Origin: Cytophagales bacterium
Lineage (GTDB): Bacteria > Bacteroidota > Bacteroidia > Cytophagales > UBA9547
Assembly: GCA_013298205.1 (NCBI GenBank)
Contig: JAAFJZ010000059.1
Span: forward strand, 1-10,542
Length of the DNA stretch: 10,542 nt
Direction of reading: 5' to 3'
The translations under genes and the position numbers were made by a program. Position 1 is the stretch's first letter; every line of letters begins with the position of its first letter. The notes beneath the pieces are model-generated. The model worked only from the letters and a program-made list of their open reading frames with translations, had not been told where the DNA came from and searched no databases. This document shows, in pieces, positions 6,961 through 10,542 of this stretch.

Positions 6961-9900
6961 ATGATAATTAAAGTATTGAAACCAAAACAAGCACTTAACA
7001 AAGCCTTTTTAAAAGTAAAGCCTATCAGGATTGAAATAGATTGTTTTAAAACTAATCTTATTACGTTACTTGACATGACAAATGACACTGAAAGCGAAGA
7101 ATTTCATAAAAATTTGATTTCTGACTTTCTAAAAAATACTTATTATCAACAAAACCATTTTATAAATACAAAAGGAAGAAATGATTTAGTAATTCATAAT
7201 GGAAATAGTGCTAAAAGTTCGGTTGGTGTAATCATTGAAGCAAAAAAGCCGACCAATAAATCAGAAATGATTACAACCCAAAAACTAAATGCTAAAGCGT
7301 TTCAGGAATTGGTTTTGTATTATTTAAGAGAACGAATTACGCTTAAAAATCTGGAAGTAAAGCATTTAGTAGCGACTAATATTAACGAGTGGTTCATTTT
7401 TGACTCTATCTTATTTGATAGACTTTTTGCTCAAAATAAAAACTTTGTAAAACAATTCACCGACTTTGAAGAAGGGCGTTTATCAGAAACTAAAACAGAT
7501 TTTTTCTATAAACAAATCGCAGAACCTTTTATAAATGAAATTGATTCTGAAATTGAATTTACACACTTCAATATTCAAGATTATCAGAACCCTCTTCGCA
7601 ATTCTGATAAAGCAAACGATCATTCTTTGATTTCTTTATTTAAACTCCTCTCGCCTGAGCATCTCTTAAAACTTTCATTCGCTAACGATAGCAATAGCCT
7701 AGACAAACGATTTTACAGCGAATTATTACATATTATTGGCTTAACTGAAACCAAAGATGGTGGCAAAAAAATGATTCAACGAAATAAAGTAGGAGAAAGA
7801 TATACTGGAACCATACTTGAAAGTGCAATTATTCAGTTGGATAGTTTGGATAAAATAAGCAGACTTGAAAAACCAAGCCAATTTGGAATCACACAAGAGG
7901 AAAGACTTTTTAGCGTCTCACTTGAACTTTCCATCACTTGGATAAATCGTATACTTTTTTTGAAATTGTTGGAAGCCCAACTTATTACTTATCATAAGGG
8001 CGACAAATCTTACTCGTTTCTTAACCTTGATAAAATAAAAAGCTATGACGACCTAAATAGTTTGTTTTTTCATGTATTGGCTCGTAAGTATGATGAACGC
8101 AATGAAGATGTAAAACAAATTTTTGAGAAAGTTCCTTATCTCAACTCTTCGCTTTTTGAGCCAACAGAAATTGAGCAAGTTACGTTGTTTATCAGTAACC
8201 TGAAAGACGATAAAACTATTCCTGTCTTTTCCACTACAGTTCTAAAAGATAATCAAGGCAAAAAGCGTTCAGGAAATTTGACCACTCTTGAATATTTGTT
8301 TGAATTTTTGAATTCCTATGATTTCAGTAGTGAAGGTTCAGGAGAAATACAGGAAGATAATAAAACACTCATCACGGCTTCAGTGCTAGGATTAATTTTT
8401 GAGAAAATAAATGGTTACAAAGATGGTTCATTTTTTACTCCTGGCTACATTACAATGTATATGTGCCGCGAAACCATTCGCAAAGCTGTGGTGCAAAAAT
8501 TCAATGAAACCAAAAAGTGGAATTGCAACAACATTGAAGAACTATACGATAAAATTGAAGACCGAAAGGAAGCCAATAAAATTATAAATACCATCAAAAT
8601 TTGTGATCCAGCCGTGGGTTCAGGACATTTTTTAGTTTCAGCACTCAATGAAATGATTGCGGTAAAAAACGATTTAAAAATATTGCTCGACTGTGAAGGA
8701 AGGCGTTTAAAAGAATACAGAGTTTATGTAGAAAATGATGAATTAACAGTAAATGACGAAGAAGGTGAACTTTTTGAATACAACCCTACTAATAAGGAAA
8801 CTCAGAGAATTCAAGAATCACTTTTTCATGAGAAACAAACTATTATCGAAAACTGTCTTTTTGGAGTAGATATAAATCCAAATTCGATAAAAATTTGTCG
8901 TTTGCGCTTGTGGATAGAACTTTTGAAAAATGCATATTACAAAACCGATATAGCCCACGGTTTAAACCGTGGGCTATGGGAATTAGAAACCCTGCCAAAT
9001 ATTGATATCAACATCAAATGTGGCAACTCTTTAGTAAGTCGTTTTGCTATAGATTCTGATTTAAAACAAGCGTTAAAAAAAAGTAAGTTGTCTATTGAAA
9101 GCTACAAAATAGCCGTTGATACTTACAGAAATGCTGAAAATAAAGAGCAAAAGCGAGAGATGGAAAGACTGATTGCAGATATAAAATCAGATTTCAGAAG
9201 TGAAATTTCTCGCAACGATCCTAAAAATCAAAAACTTCAAAAGCTAGAATATGAATTTGGATTGCAAGTAGCTCCAAATATTTTCAAAGAAAGTTCGTCT
9301 GTTTATGGCAATGATAGCAACAAGAAAAAAGCAAAAGAGCGAGAAGAAAAATTATTTAGTGAAATCAAACAATTAAAAATCGAAATTGAAGATATAAAAG
9401 CCAATAAGATCTTCGAAAATGCTTTTGAATGGCGTTTTGAATTTCCTGAAGTGCTCAATGATGATGGTGATTTTATAGGCTTTGATGTAGTTATTGGAAA
9501 TCCGCCTTATTTTTCAATTTCAACAATGGAAAACATGTTGCAAAATTATTTTTCACTGAACAATTTTGCAACTTTTACTAAAAATGCAGATATATATTGT
9601 TTGTTTCTGGAACTTGCCAAAAAAATAGGAGATGAGTATGCTTCTAATCATTTCATTATTTCAAGTAAATGGCTTACAGCTAATTATGGACTAAAAACAA
9701 GAATATTTTTATCTGAGAAAATTAGCAACATTTTTATTGTAGACTTTAATAAATATCAAGTTTTTGAAGAAGCTACTGTAGATTCTTGTTTACTATCATT
9801 TTCTAATAAAAATGTTAAAACAAATGATTATTTAGAATTTGATATAAAGGATAAATCAGAATCGATAGAGATTTTTCTTAATAATATTACTTCTACTACA

Positions 9901-10542
9901 AAAATAATAAATTTGAAAGACACATGGAATATTGGAGGCTTTGATTTTGATATTATTAGAAAAAAAATTGAAAGTAGTGGTAAAATTTTATCAAAATGGG
10001 AAGTTAAATTTTATAGAGGAATAACAACCGGATACAATGAAGCATTTGTTATCGACACAATTACAAAAGATAAATTAATAGCCGAAGACAAAAAAAATCA
10101 AGCTATTATCAAACCTTTGTTAAGAGGAAGAGAAATAAAAAAGTATAAATTTGATTATAATGATTTATGGTTGATTTTCACTCAAAGAGGGTTTGATGGA
10201 AATAAAAACAAATCGATTATAAATTATTTGAACAAATATAAACTTGAACTTACCCCAAAAAATAATAAAATCGATTTTGGTAGAAAGCCTGGTAACTACA
10301 ATTGGTTTGAGATTCAAGATGTCTCTGTTTATTCTAAAGAGTTTGAAAAAGAAAAAATAATTTTTACCAAAGCTTCAAAAGTTCAAGCATTCGCTTATGA
10401 CAACCAGAAGCATTTTTTACTTAATACCAGCTACATGCTCATAGGCGAAAAGTTAAAATACTTGCTAGCGATTCTTAACTCAAAATTGATTCAATTTGCT
10501 TTTAAAAACTTTTATCAAAGTGGTGGAATAGAAGGTGAAATA
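6961..10542 (+). CDS. Type IIG restriction-modification enzyme (Eco57I-like N6-adenine methyltransferase fused to nuclease), 3' end beyond window
   Basis: The frame from the ATG at 6961 is open for 1194 codons to the window edge. An in-frame TAA directly precedes the ATG and fixes the upstream limit. Residues about 40-145 form a PD-(D/E)XK nuclease: GRNDLVIHN with Asp75, then VIIEAKKP with Glu93 and Lys95. Residues about 490-500 (SFFTPGYI) are methyltransferase motif X. DPAVGSGHFL (549-558) binds S-adenosylmethionine, LFGVDINPNSIKICRLRLW (633-651) is the next conserved block, LPNIDINIKCGNSL (678-691) follows, and GNPPY (846-850) is catalytic motif IV of N6-adenine methyltransferases. Residues about 700-820 are a charged helical linker. 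From about 860 on is the target-recognition part, including LNSKLIQFAFKNFYQSGG (1172-1189), which in relatives lies close to the end, so perhaps 50-200 residues are missing. One protein of this kind both methylates and cuts foreign DNA such as phage. No frameshift or stop is seen. It carries an in-frame palindrome (8950-8977). It is probably its own transcription unit. Confidence 0.95.
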   Translation, partial: MIIKVLKPKQALNKAFLKVKPIRIEIDCFKTNLITLLDMTNDTESEEFHKNLISDFLKNTYYQQNHFINTKGRNDLVIHNGNSAKSSVGVIIEAKKPTNKSEMITTQKLNAKAFQELVLYYLRERITLKNLEVKHLVATNINEWFIFDSILFDRLFAQNKNFVKQFTDFEEGRLSETKTDFFYKQIAEPFINEIDSEIEFTHFNIQDYQNPLRNSDKANDHSLISLFKLLSPEHLLKLSFANDSNSLDKRFYSELLHIIGLTETKDGGKKMIQRNKVGERYTGTILESAIIQLDSLDKISRLEKPSQFGITQEERLFSVSLELSITWINRILFLKLLEAQLITYHKGDKSYSFLNLDKIKSYDDLNSLFFHVLARKYDERNEDVKQIFEKVPYLNSSLFEPTEIEQVTLFISNLKDDKTIPVFSTTVLKDNQGKKRSGNLTTLEYLFEFLNSYDFSSEGSGEIQEDNKTLITASVLGLIFEKINGYKDGSFFTPGYITMYMCRETIRKAVVQKFNETKKWNCNNIEELYDKIEDRKEANKIINTIKICDPAVGSGHFLVSALNEMIAVKNDLKILLDCEGRRLKEYRVYVENDELTVNDEEGELFEYNPTNKETQRIQESLFHEKQTIIENCLFGVDINPNSIKICRLRLWIELLKNAYYKTDIAHGLNRGLWELETLPNIDINIKCGNSLVSRFAIDSDLKQALKKSKLSIESYKIAVDTYRNAENKEQKREMERLIADIKSDFRSEISRNDPKNQKLQKLEYEFGLQVAPNIFKESSSVYGNDSNKKKAKEREEKLFSEIKQLKIEIEDIKANKIFENAFEWRFEFPEVLNDDGDFIGFDVVIGNPPYFSISTMENMLQNYFSLNNFATFTKNADIYCLFLELAKKIGDEYASNHFIISSKWLTANYGLKTRIFLSEKISNIFIVDFNKYQVFEEATVDSCLLSFSNKNVKTNDYLEFDIKDKSESIEIFLNNITSTTKIINLKDTWNIGGFDFDIIRKKIESSGKILSKWEVKFYRGITTGYNEAFVIDTITKDKLIAEDKKNQAIIKPLLRGREIKKYKFDYNDLWLIFTQRGFDGNKNKSIINYLNKYKLELTPKNNKIDFGRKPGNYNWFEIQDVSVYSKEFEKEKIIFTKASKVQAFAYDNQKHFLLNTSYMLIGEKLKYLLAILNSKLIQFAFKNFYQSGGIEGEI
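8950..8977. repeat. 28-bp perfect palindrome read in frame inside the restriction-modification gene (REP-like)
   Basis: The left arm ATAGCCCACGGTTT (8950-8963) is followed directly by its exact reverse complement (8964-8977), and symmetry breaks at the next base on both sides. Half of its bases are G or C, with GCCCACGG/CCGTGGGC in the arms, against about one third in the surrounding gene. It encodes IAHGLNRGL (residues 664-672 of the enzyme), between the conserved block ending in NAYY and the LETLPNIDINIKCGN block. Of the three possible frames one contains TAG and TAA, so it sits in one of two tolerable frames. By resemblance it is a repetitive extragenic palindrome-like element; that it is repeated elsewhere in the genome or moved by a RAYT-type transposase is inference. 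Only this one copy is in the window. Confidence 0.75.

Noticed and set aside
8611..8618. GCCGTGGG resembling an arm of the 28-bp palindrome
   Set aside because: These bases encode the conserved AVG of methyltransferase motif I, and no matching second arm is present; not a second copy.
8445..8648. 67-codon open frame on the minus strand
   Set aside because: It lies wholly inside the methyltransferase core (motif X to motif I) of the restriction-modification gene on the other strand and resembles no known protein; it is a shadow frame.

Overview
The window is AT-rich DNA whose features point to a member of the Bacteroidota. The evidence is A-rich rather than Shine-Dalgarno-like sequence ahead of starts, TAnnTTTG-type promoter -7 elements (near-perfect ones upstream of gatC and of the restriction-modification gene), a lipoprotein / outer-membrane-barrel gene pair, and protein sequences typical of that phylum. 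Genus cannot be given from the sequence alone.

Left part (1-2917): the first 71 codons of an agmatine deiminase gene run leftward off the edge. Diverging from it is rmlA (glucose-1-phosphate thymidylyltransferase, first step of dTDP-sugar synthesis for surface polysaccharide). It is followed on the same strand by a secreted lipoprotein of unknown function and a small outer-membrane beta-barrel protein. The last two overlap at a TAATG junction and are probably translationally coupled, so they may act together at the outer membrane.

Middle part (2918-6548): a 242-base convergent intergenic stretch separates this from two genes on the minus strand. Read in their own direction these are gatC (amidotransferase subunit for indirect Gln/Asn-tRNA charging) and then a 999-residue multispanning membrane protein with a large TPR-like C-terminal half and no assigned function.

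Right part (6549-10542): a 412-base divergent intergenic region with several AT-rich inverted repeats leads into one very long open frame, 1194 codons without a stop, that leaves the window. It is a single-chain type IIG (Eco57I-like) restriction-modification enzyme, with an N-terminal PD-(D/E)XK nuclease, an N6-adenine methyltransferase core and the start of the target-recognition part. The most unusual item in the window lies inside this gene: a 28-bp perfect palindrome, more GC-rich than its surroundings, read in frame between two conserved methyltransferase blocks. It looks like a REP-type mobile palindrome that landed in a tolerant surface loop. The target-recognition part is also clearly more AT-rich than the catalytic part, which fits module exchange.

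No RNA genes, CRISPR arrays or complete insertion sequences were seen.
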